A model generated the notes under the pieces. It did not search any database and had not been told where the DNA came from. It was given only the letters and a program-made list of their open reading frames with translations. This document shows, piece after piece, positions 37,471 to 45,657 of a stretch of 64,000 nt of DNA; the first letter of the stretch is position 1; each line of letters begins with the position of its first letter. A program made the translations under genes and the position numbers. The DNA comes from Rhodopseudomonas palustris (GTDB taxonomy: Bacteria > Pseudomonadota > Alphaproteobacteria > Rhizobiales > Xanthobacteraceae): assembly GCF_007005445.1 (NCBI RefSeq), contig NZ_CP041387.1, forward strand, positions 1,488,001-1,552,000. Direction: 5' to 3'.

Positions 37471-37735
37471 GACGACGCCGTGCTTCCGCGGCAACCGCGG
37501 CGGCCATGTCGTCCAGCGACTTCGGTGGCCCGTCGAAGCGCAGCGAGGCGTAAACCTGGTCCGGCCGGGTCGAAGCGAACAGCGGAGCAGGGCGCAGCAG
37601 CACGCCGTCAGGCGTTTCTTCAACGGTCAGTCGGGTGCCGGCCGGCCACTGCCGGCGCTCCCGGATCGCCTTGGGCAGGATGACCTGCCCCTTGGTGGAG
37701 ACTGTCGTCGTCAGCTTGTCGGCCGGTGCTGCCAT
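37457..37735 (-). CDS. AbrB/VapB-type antitoxin (orphan)
   Basis: A 92-residue protein with an N-terminal SpoVT/AbrB swapped-hairpin DNA-binding domain: TTTVSTKGQVILPKAIRERR (about residues 9-28) and GTRLTVEETPDGVLLRPA. The C-terminal part (VYASLRFDGPPKSLDDMAAA) would wrap a VapC toxin. Normally it neutralises VapC and represses its own operon; here the toxin gene directly downstream is cut to 15 codons, so it is an orphan, or a relic retained for cross-neutralisation. The start ATG has no strong RBS. Confidence 0.85.
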   Translation of the reverse strand: MAAPADKLTTTVSTKGQVILPKAIRERRQWPAGTRLTVEETPDGVLLRPAPLFASTRPDQVYASLRFDGPPKSLDDMAAAVAAEARRRHARD

Positions 37736-37842
37736 TGGTCGTGCCCTGTAAGACGAACGTAAGATAGGGCGAGCTGCGCCGGTCGACAAGCCAGAGCGAT
37801 GCGGAGGGTGGCTGTAGCCGCTCCCCAGGGTGCGGTGGTCAC

Positions 37843-39645
37843 TCAGCTCAGGTGATGGACCTGTTGCAGGCCGTAGACCGGGGTCGGGAGGCCTTCCATT
37901 CGGGCTTTGAGCTGCAGCGCCAGGAACTGCGAGTAATGGCGCGACTGGTGCAGATTGCCGCCGTGGAACCACAAGCCTTCCTGTTGGGTCGGCTTCCACA
38001 TGTTGCGCTGCTCGCCTTCCCACGGGCCGGGGTCTTTGCGGGTGTTGGAGCCGAGGCCCCAGACTTTGCCGACCTTGTCGGCGACCTCTTTCGAGATCAG
38101 GTCGGCGGCCCAGCCGTTCATCGAGCCGTAGCCGGTGGCATAGACGACGAGATCGGCCGGCAGCTCGGTGCCGTCGCTGAGGATCACGGAGTGTTCGGTC
38201 AGGCGCTCTACGTCGACGCCGCTCTTCAACTTGATCCGGCCGTCGGCGACCAGCTCGGATGCGCCGACGTCGATGTAGTAGCCCGAGCCGCGGCGCAGAT
38301 ACTTCATGAACAGGCCGGAATCGTCATCGCCGTAGTCGAGCATGAAGCCGGCCGCTTCCAGGCGCTTGTAGAATTCGGCGTCCCGCTCCCGGATCGCGTT
38401 GTAAATCGGGATCTGGAATTCGTGCAGGATCTTGTAGGGCAGCGAGGCGAAGATCAGGTCGGCCTTGGCGGTGGTGATGCCGTTCTGCACCGCCTGCTCG
38501 GAGTAAAGCCCGGCGAGCCCGAGCTCCATCAACGAGTTCGACTTGACGATATGGGTCGATGAACGCTGCACCATGGTGACGTCGGCGCCGGCTTCCCATA
38601 GCGCCGCGCAGATATCGTGCGCCGAGTTGTTGGAGCCGATCACCACCGCTTTCTTGCCCTTCCATGCATCCGGCCCGGGATGCTGCGACGAGTGGTGCTG
38701 ATCGCCCTTGAACACGTCCATGCCTTCGAATTGCGGCATGTTCGGCTTGGCCGACATGCCGGTGGCGAGCACCAGCTGCTTCGGCGTCAGCGTGATCTCT
38801 TCACCGTGGCGCTCGACCACCACGGTCCATTGCTTGGCGGCGTCATCGTAGGTGGCGCGCTTGCAGACGGTGGAGCCCCAGTAATTCAGCTCCATCACCC
38901 TGGTGTACATCTCCAGCCAGTCGCCGATCTTGTCTTTCGGCGCGAACACCGGCCAGTTCGGTGGGAACGGCAGATAGGGCAGGTGGTCGTACCACACCGG
39001 ATCGTGCAGGCAGAGCGACTTGTAGCGCTTGCGCCAGCTATCGCCCGGGCGCTCGTTCTTCTCGATGATGATGGTCGGCACGCCGAGCTGGCGCAGCCGC
39101 GCGCCGAGCGCGATGCCGCCCTGGCCGCCGCCGATGATCACGCAATACGGCTGGCGGCTGATGCCGAGCTCGGCGGCCTCGGCGTCGCGCTCTTCCTTCC
39201 AGGTCTTGCGGCTGGGATCGGCGCCGTGCTTGACGCCCATCGGGCGCTGAAAGCCTTGCGGCTCTTCGAAGCCCTTCAGTTCGGCCATGGTGGTGAGCAG
39301 CGTCCAGATCCGGCCGTCCTTGAGGCGGAGATGGCCGACGCCGCGGGCGAGCGCGGTGTCGAACTGGATGAAGCACTCGACGATGCCGTCGGTCTCGGCG
39401 GCGTCCTCGCCGTCGGCGATCCGCCACTGCGACGGCTTGGTATCGGCCAGCCGCGCATTCAGCATGTCGCGGACCTGGTCCTTGCCTTCCATGGTCTTGA
39501 TGTTCCAGGTGAAGGCGACGAGATCGCGCCAGTAGCAATCGGTCTGAAACAGATCGACCGCGCGGTCGATGTCGCCGGCGCTCAGCGCGTCGTCGAGTTG
39601 TCCGAGGAGCGTGGTGATTTTGCCGTTCGGTGCGGTGTCGAGCAT
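37843..39645 (-). CDS. Flavin-dependent monooxygenase with NTF2/SnoaL-like N-terminal domain
   Basis: A 600-residue FAD/NADPH protein. Residues about 1-130 look like an NTF2/SnoaL-type cone (LDDALSAGDIDRAVDLFQTD), then the FAD site CVIIGGGQGGIALGARLRQL (about 167-186) and the NADPH site AVVIGSNNSAHDICAALWEA. FKGDQHHSSQHPGPDAW is the flavin-monooxygenase fingerprint region. Related proteins are annotated as flavin-containing monooxygenases or Baeyer-Villiger-like enzymes; the substrate is unknown. GGGAGGACCAG upstream of ATG 39645 is a good RBS. The gene is monocistronic by position. Confidence 0.88.
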   Translation of the reverse strand: MLDTAPNGKITTLLGQLDDALSAGDIDRAVDLFQTDCYWRDLVAFTWNIKTMEGKDQVRDMLNARLADTKPSQWRIADGEDAAETDGIVECFIQFDTALARGVGHLRLKDGRIWTLLTTMAELKGFEEPQGFQRPMGVKHGADPSRKTWKEERDAEAAELGISRQPYCVIIGGGQGGIALGARLRQLGVPTIIIEKNERPGDSWRKRYKSLCLHDPVWYDHLPYLPFPPNWPVFAPKDKIGDWLEMYTRVMELNYWGSTVCKRATYDDAAKQWTVVVERHGEEITLTPKQLVLATGMSAKPNMPQFEGMDVFKGDQHHSSQHPGPDAWKGKKAVVIGSNNSAHDICAALWEAGADVTMVQRSSTHIVKSNSLMELGLAGLYSEQAVQNGITTAKADLIFASLPYKILHEFQIPIYNAIRERDAEFYKRLEAAGFMLDYGDDDSGLFMKYLRRGSGYYIDVGASELVADGRIKLKSGVDVERLTEHSVILSDGTELPADLVVYATGYGSMNGWAADLISKEVADKVGKVWGLGSNTRKDPGPWEGEQRNMWKPTQQEGLWFHGGNLHQSRHYSQFLALQLKARMEGLPTPVYGLQQVHHLS

Positions 39646-39854
39646 GCTGGTCCTCCCATCGTGATTTGTTGCGGCGCGATAGGCGCTCTTGTTAGTTCGA
39701 CGATCCTAACATCGGCCGCCCGGGAGGCGAGGGCGAAGCCGGTGCGGTCCAGCAATCGTGATCATGCGTTCGCAGGCGCATCATGGGCGCTGCAAAATCG
39801 GACTACAGAAGGATCGAAAGATACAGCCGGCTTGCGCGTCCCAGTGCGGGGCGC

Positions 39855-41333
39855 TCAGCCCCAGCTCCGCAGCCGGCGTAGCTGCGGCGTCTTCTTGTGC
39901 TGATGATCGGCCATTCGGCCGAGCAACGTATCGAGCTCGGTGATCGCCTTGAACAGGTACGGCCCCTTGTTCAGCATCACGCATTCGGCGCGCGCCGCCA
40001 TCGCGGCGTCGGTCATTTCGCCACGCGACGGCGTGCCCTTCTTCACCAGATGTTCGAGCACCTGGGTGGCCCAGATCACCGGGACGTGGGCGGCTTCGCC
40101 GATCCACAGGATCTCTTCCTGCATTTCGGCCAGCCGTGCGAAGCCGATCTCGACCGCAAGGTCGCCGCGCGCGATCATGATCGCGGTCGGCTGCCGGCCG
40201 GCGGCCTGGACCAGAATGTCCGGCAGGTGGGCGACCGCGTCCGGCGTCTCGATCTTCAGCACCAGCGACAGCTTGTGCCAATCGTCGGGCCGGCGTTCGG
40301 CGAGCGCGGCCTGCAGCATCTTGACGTCGCCGACCGACTGCACGAACGAGAACTCGACGCCGTCGGCGTGGGCAGCGACGAAATCGAGGTCGGCGCGGTC
40401 CTTGGCGGTCAGCGCCGGGATGTCGAGCGGTGTATCCGGGAAATTGAGGCCTTTCTCCGGCTTCAGCCGCAGGCCGTTGTCGGCGGTGGCGGTGACGCGC
40501 CCGATCAGGCCCCACGCGGTCTTGCGCTCGATCCGGACGCACAGCTTGCCGTCATCCACGAACACCCGGGCGCCGACGGCGGCGCGCGTCAGCGGATCGG
40601 GCAGGGTGCATTCCACCGCGAAGTGCTCTTCGTCGAGGTCGATGCGGTCGAACTGGCCTTGCGCCACGATCGCCAAAAGATCGCCGGTGACGATGCGTTC
40701 GCGCCCCTCCGGAGCGCGCGTGGCGCCGGTGCGGATCTTCGGCCCGGCAATGTCCATCAGCACCTTCATCCGGCGGCCGGAGGCTTCCTCGGCGACGTGG
40801 AGGTGATTGATCATCCGCTGCCAGGCTGCCGCGTCGTCATGGGCGCAGTTGATCCGCACCGCCTCGACCCCGCGCTCGGCGAGCCGCAGCATGAAAGTGG
40901 GATCGTCGGCCGCCTCGCTCGGGCAGGTGACCAGCAGGGCGGAACGGCGGGCGCCGGACAGCGGCCCGAACATCTCGGCGCTGCGGCTGGCGAGATCGTG
41001 CTCGCCGGCGAAGAACTGCTTTGTCGACGGCCGCAGCATCTCCGGCTCGCCCGCCAGCGTCGCCAGGGTGGCGCGAACAGCGAGCAGCGTCGGCATCACC
41101 CGACTTTCCAGCCGGCCGAGCGAGGACAATCCCAGCGACATCAGGGCGTGCTGCAGCGGGCGCAGATCGTGGTGACGCAGCGCCAGATAATGGGCGAGGT
41201 TGGCGGCGCTGGGGCCGAAGCCGGGGCGATGGATCTGATCCGCCCAGCCGGCCAGCCGCTCGCGGCTGCCCTCGTCGATCTCCGTGATCAGCGTGTCGAG
41301 CTTGTGCTTGAGGCGGAGGATTTCAGTCGACAT
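39855..41333 (-). CDS. Pyruvate kinase-like protein lacking the C domain
   Basis: A 492-residue protein. Residues 1-130 are a helical extension not found in ordinary pyruvate kinase. The barrel follows from about 131: GVEAVRINCAHDD replaces the usual RLNFSHG, LMDIAGPKIRTGA corresponds to LDTKGPEIRTG, LVLKIETPDAV to the catalytic KIENxEG, and IMIARGDLAVEIG to the ARGDLGVE metal/phosphate loop. TQVLEHLVKKGTPSRGEMTD corresponds to TQMLESM...PTRAEVSD. The C-terminal regulatory domain is absent. Whether it makes pyruvate is doubtful; it may act on another enol phosphate. ATG 41333 is preferred to an in-frame GTG at 41342. Confidence 0.8.
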   Translation of the reverse strand: MSTEILRLKHKLDTLITEIDEGSRERLAGWADQIHRPGFGPSAANLAHYLALRHHDLRPLQHALMSLGLSSLGRLESRVMPTLLAVRATLATLAGEPEMLRPSTKQFFAGEHDLASRSAEMFGPLSGARRSALLVTCPSEAADDPTFMLRLAERGVEAVRINCAHDDAAAWQRMINHLHVAEEASGRRMKVLMDIAGPKIRTGATRAPEGRERIVTGDLLAIVAQGQFDRIDLDEEHFAVECTLPDPLTRAAVGARVFVDDGKLCVRIERKTAWGLIGRVTATADNGLRLKPEKGLNFPDTPLDIPALTAKDRADLDFVAAHADGVEFSFVQSVGDVKMLQAALAERRPDDWHKLSLVLKIETPDAVAHLPDILVQAAGRQPTAIMIARGDLAVEIGFARLAEMQEEILWIGEAAHVPVIWATQVLEHLVKKGTPSRGEMTDAAMAARAECVMLNKGPYLFKAITELDTLLGRMADHQHKKTPQLRRLRSWG

Positions 41334-41550
41334 CGCAGGCACTCACACGTTTGGGCGGCATAGAGAACCGCATTCCACCCGCTCTAGGATCGCTGGATGA
41401 AGCCGATGTGACAGGCACCGTTCCGCAGTCTCAGACTTTCTTCTCAGCTTCTTTCGCGGGTTCACGCACAGCGCGGCCATCGCGCTTGACGGCTGGGGGG
41501 TGCGTAGCCTGAATGCGAGTCGATTGCTTTCAATCTTGCGGAGCCTGCGC

Positions 41551-41898
41551 GTGCCCACCACCCTCTATGGCATCAAGAACTGCGACACGATGAAGAAGGC
41601 GCGGGCCTGGCTGGATGGCCACGGCGTCAGTTACGCGTTCCACGATTACAAGACGGCGGGCATCGACCAGGAGCATCTGGCGCGCTGGGCGCAGCAGGCC
41701 GGCTGGGAGACGCTGCTCAATCGTGCCGGCACCACCTTCCGCAAGCTGCCCGAGGCGGACAAAGAGGGGCTGACCGAAGCCAAGGCGATCGCGCTGATGC
41801 TGGCGCAGCCCTCGATGATCAAGCGTCCGGTGCTGGAGCACGGCCGCAAGCTGCTGGTAGGCTTCCGCCCGGAGGCTTACGCGGAGGAATTCGAATGA
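41551..41898 (+). CDS. ArsC/Spx family reductase (YffB-like)
   Basis: A 115-residue thioredoxin-fold protein. It begins MPTTLYGIKNCDTMKKARAW with a single Cys (IKNCDTMKKA) as in YffB, and has GTTFRKLPEADKEGLTEAKA and MIKRPVLEHGRKLLVGF, the family's C-terminal blocks. The arsenate-binding Arg set of true ArsC is only partly present, so a glutathione-dependent reductase of unknown substrate is more likely than arsenate reductase. GTG at 41551 is the family-consistent start, with CGGAG upstream; the 17 codons before it are not conserved in type. A small inverted repeat (ccggtcggc/gccggccgg) follows the stop. Confidence 0.87.
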   Translation: MPTTLYGIKNCDTMKKARAWLDGHGVSYAFHDYKTAGIDQEHLARWAQQAGWETLLNRAGTTFRKLPEADKEGLTEAKAIALMLAQPSMIKRPVLEHGRKLLVGFRPEAYAEEFE

Positions 41899-42118
41899 TA
41901 CTGATCACCGGTCGGCCGAGTGCCGGCCGGAGTTTCCCCCAGGTCCGACCGCCCGCAAACGCTGCCCAGCTTTGCATCTTGCACAAGGCTCGCGAATAGC
42001 GGCATAGTCGGGCCAGAAAGACGGGCCGGGCGCCAACGGCGCTCCGAGCACCGGCTCCAAAAAAGAAGACATCGGACGTCTGCGCCGGCACCGCATGCGT
42101 TCGATGGGGGGAAGCTGC

Positions 42119-42866
42119 TTGGCCGATGACATCATTCTCGAAACCAACGGGTTGACCAAGGAATTCGCCGGCTTCTTTGCCGTGCGGGACGTCAATCTGC
42201 GGGTCCGCCGTGGGCACATCCATGCGTTGATCGGCCCCAACGGGGCCGGCAAGACGACGTGTTTCAATCTGCTTACCAAGTTCCTGCGGCCGTCCGCGGG
42301 ACAGATTCTGTACAACGGGCAGGACATTACCGCGCTGGCGCCGGCCGACGTGGCGCGGCTGGGGCTGGTCCGCTCGTTCCAGATCTCGGCGGTGTTCCCG
42401 CATCTGACCGCGCTGGAGAACGTCCGTGTCGCGCTGCAACGCCAGCACGGCTCGTCGTTCGATTTCTGGCGCTCCAAGAGCGTGCTCGACAAGTACAACG
42501 AGCGCGCGCGCGAGCTGCTCGACGACGTCGGACTGTCCGAGTTCGCTGCGACCCCGGCGGTCGAAATGCCCTACGGCCGCAAGCGGGCGCTGGAGATCGC
42601 CACCACGCTGGCGCTCGATCCGGAGATGATGCTGCTTGACGAGCCGATGGCCGGCATGGGCCACGAGGACATCGACAAGATCGCGGCACTGATCAAGCGG
42701 ATCTCGGCCAAGTACACGATCCTGATGGTCGAGCACAATTTGAGCGTGGTCGCCAACCTTTCGGACGTCATCACCGTGCTGACCCGCGGCCAGGTGCTGG
42801 CGGAAGGGCACTATACCGAGCTGACGCAGGACCAGCGGGTCAAGGAAGCCTATCTCGGAGCGGGCC

Positions 42867-42874
<8 letters not shown>
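42119..42874 (+). CDS. livG: Liv-type ABC transporter ATP-binding protein (LivG)
   Basis: A 251-residue ATPase of the branched-chain amino-acid-type importer. Walker A is GPNGAGKTTCFNLLTKFLRP and Walker B LLDEPMAGMGHEDIDK; LivG-type length includes an extra helix after the Q-loop. The signature motif is unusual: MPYGRKRALEIATTLALD replaces LSYGQQR-type sequences. TTG at 42119 is taken as start because GGGGGGAAG lies 6 bases before it; an in-frame ATG at 42095 is possible. It overlaps livF by 8 bases. Confidence 0.9.
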
Positions 42875-43613
<739 letters not shown>

Positions 43614-43652
43614 CGCCGGGGCCATTGGAATCCACGAAAGACTGAGAGCAAG

Positions 43653-44528
43653 ATGGATATCAACGTCCCCGCTCTGTTGGCGCAGCTTCTGGTCGGCCTG
43701 ATCAACGGCTCGTTCTATGCGCTGCTCAGCCTCGGCCTCGCCGTGATCTTCGGCATGCTCAACATCATCAACTTCGCGCACGGCGCGTTGTATATGATGG
43801 GTGCGTTCTGCGCCTATTTCCTGCTGAATCTGCTCGGCCTGAACTATTGGTGGGCGCTGATTCTGTCGCCGATCATCGTCGGTCTGTTCGGCATGGTGAT
43901 GGAACGCACGCTGCTGCAATGGCTGTCGGGCCTCGATCACCTCTACGGCCTGTTGCTCACCTTCGGCGTCGCGCTGATCATCCAGGGCGTGTTCCAGAAC
44001 TATTTCGGTTCTTCCGGGCTGCCTTATGCGATCCCCGAACAGCTTCGCGGCGCGATCAATCTCGGCTTCATGTATCTGCCGGTGTATCGCGGCTGGGTGG
44101 TGGTGTTCTCGCTTGTGGTGTGCCTGCTCACCTGGTTCATGATCGAGCGCACCCGGCTCGGCGCGTACTTGCGCGCCGCCACCGAGAACCCGACCCTGGT
44201 GCGAGCGTTCGGCATCAATGTGCCGCGGATGATCACGCTGACCTACGGCCTCGGCGTCGGGCTGGCGGCACTCGCCGGCGTGCTGTCGGCACCGATCAAC
44301 CAGGTCCGGCCGCTGATGGGCGCCGACCTGATCATCGTGGTGTTCGCCGTGGTGGTGATCGGCGGCATGGGCTCGATCATGGGCTCGATCATCACCGGCT
44401 TTGCCCTCGGCGTGATCGAGGGCCTGACCAAATATTTCTACCCCGAGGCCTCCAACACCGTTGTGTTCGTGCTGATGGTGCTGGTGCTGCTGGTGAAACC
44501 CTCGGGCCTCACGGGACGGGCAACCTGA
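43653..44528 (+). CDS. livH: Liv-type ABC transporter permease (LivH)
   Basis: A 291-residue inner-membrane permease with about eight hydrophobic segments. AQLLVGLINGSFYALLSLGL is the characteristic LivH start and MLNIINFAHGALYMMGAFCA the conserved helix that follows. VGLAALAGVLSAPINQVRPL contains the EAA-like loop region for ATPase contact. It forms the transport channel with LivM, whose ATG lies one base after its stop. Confidence 0.92.
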   Translation: MDINVPALLAQLLVGLINGSFYALLSLGLAVIFGMLNIINFAHGALYMMGAFCAYFLLNLLGLNYWWALILSPIIVGLFGMVMERTLLQWLSGLDHLYGLLLTFGVALIIQGVFQNYFGSSGLPYAIPEQLRGAINLGFMYLPVYRGWVVVFSLVVCLLTWFMIERTRLGAYLRAATENPTLVRAFGINVPRMITLTYGLGVGLAALAGVLSAPINQVRPLMGADLIIVVFAVVVIGGMGSIMGSIITGFALGVIEGLTKYFYPEASNTVVFVLMVLVLLVKPSGLTGRAT

Positions 44529-44529
44529 C

Positions 44530-45501
44530 ATGACCTCGATTACGCAGAATTCCGTCCCGACGACGACCCGCCGCCCGGTGCGCGACGAGATGATCGCATT
44601 CGGCATCATGACGGTGGTGCTCGCCGTGGTGCCGTTCACCGGGGTGTATCCGTTCTTCGTGATGCAGGGGTTGTGCTTCGCGCTGCTCGCATGTGCCTTC
44701 AATCTGCTGATCGGCTATGGCGGGCTGCTGTCGTTCGGCCACGCGATGTTCCTCGGCACCGCTGGCTATGTCAGCGGCCACGCACTCAAGGTGTGGGGGC
44801 TGCCGCCGGAACTGGCGATCGTGGTTGGGACCGGGGCGTCATTCTGTCTCGCGGTTGTCACCGGCCTGATCGCGATCCGTCGCCAGGGCATCTATTTTGC
44901 GATGATCACCCTGGCACTGTCGCAGCTCCTCTATTTCATCTATCTGCAAGCGCCGTTCACCCACGGCGAGGACGGCATTCAGGGCATCCCGCAAGGCAAG
45001 CTGTTCGGCTTCATCGATCTGTCGAACGCCACCACGCTGTATTTCGTGGTGCTGGCCGGTTTCCTGCTCGGCTTCCTGATCATCTACCGGGCGATCAACT
45101 CGCCGTTCGGCGAGGTGCTGAAAGCGATCCGCGAGAACGAACCGCGCGCGATCTCGCTCGGCTACAAGACCGACCAGTACAAACTGCTGGCCTTCATCCT
45201 CTCGGGCACGCTGGCGGGCTTCGCCGGTTCGCTGAAGGTGTTCGTGGCGCAGAACGCATCGTTGACCGACGTGCACTGGACGATGTCCGGCGAGATCGTG
45301 TTGATGACTCTGGTCGGCGGGCTCGGCACCATCTTCGGCCCGGTTGTCGGCGCCTTCGTGATCATCGCGATGCAGCAATATCTCGCCGGCTTCGGCCAGT
45401 GGGTCACGGTGATCCAGGGCGTGATCTTCGTCGCCTGCGTGCTGACGTTCCGCCGCGGCATCGTCGGCGAGATCGGGCATCTGTTCAAACGGTCGCTGTA
45501 G
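44530..45501 (+). CDS. livM: Liv-type ABC transporter permease (LivM)
   Basis: A 323-residue inner-membrane permease. CFALLACAFNLLIGYGGLLS and FGHAMFLGTAGYVSGHALKV are the LivM hallmark (NLLxGYxGxxSFGHAxFxG). PFGEVLKAIRENEPRAISLG is the cytoplasmic coupling loop with its conserved AIREN. The cluster livG-F-H-M has no binding protein gene upstream or downstream; the strong terminator at 45591 marks the transcript end. The substrate is unknown and could be a branched or aromatic acid. Confidence 0.92.
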   Translation: MTSITQNSVPTTTRRPVRDEMIAFGIMTVVLAVVPFTGVYPFFVMQGLCFALLACAFNLLIGYGGLLSFGHAMFLGTAGYVSGHALKVWGLPPELAIVVGTGASFCLAVVTGLIAIRRQGIYFAMITLALSQLLYFIYLQAPFTHGEDGIQGIPQGKLFGFIDLSNATTLYFVVLAGFLLGFLIIYRAINSPFGEVLKAIRENEPRAISLGYKTDQYKLLAFILSGTLAGFAGSLKVFVAQNASLTDVHWTMSGEIVLMTLVGGLGTIFGPVVGAFVIIAMQQYLAGFGQWVTVIQGVIFVACVLTFRRGIVGEIGHLFKRSL

Positions 45502-45590
45502 CGGCGAGGGCGCGGGCCGCGGCGTCCAGAAAAGGCGAGGGCCGCGGCGAGCTGCACTTCGCTTCCCCGAACGGCGACCTGTCCAAATGA

Positions 45591-45624
45591 AAAACCGCCG
45601 GGTGGCTGGGCCACTCGGCGGTTT
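45591..45624. terminator. Strong hairpin terminator after livM
   Basis: aaaaccgccgggtgg pairs with ccactcggcggtttt around a short loop, flanked by an A-run before and a T-run after, so it can act as a rho-independent terminator for livM and, on the other strand, for the convergent DUF4407 gene ending at 45658. Confidence 0.9.
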
Positions 45625-45657
45625 TCTGCTTTGACGGTCTGATCCCGCCGGCGCTCC

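Noticed and set aside
37336..37623. A 95-codon ORF containing the VapC start
   Set aside because: Only the 15 codons MRAIDTNLIVRYLTG match VapC; before and after it is antitoxin or flavin reductase sequence in wrong frame.
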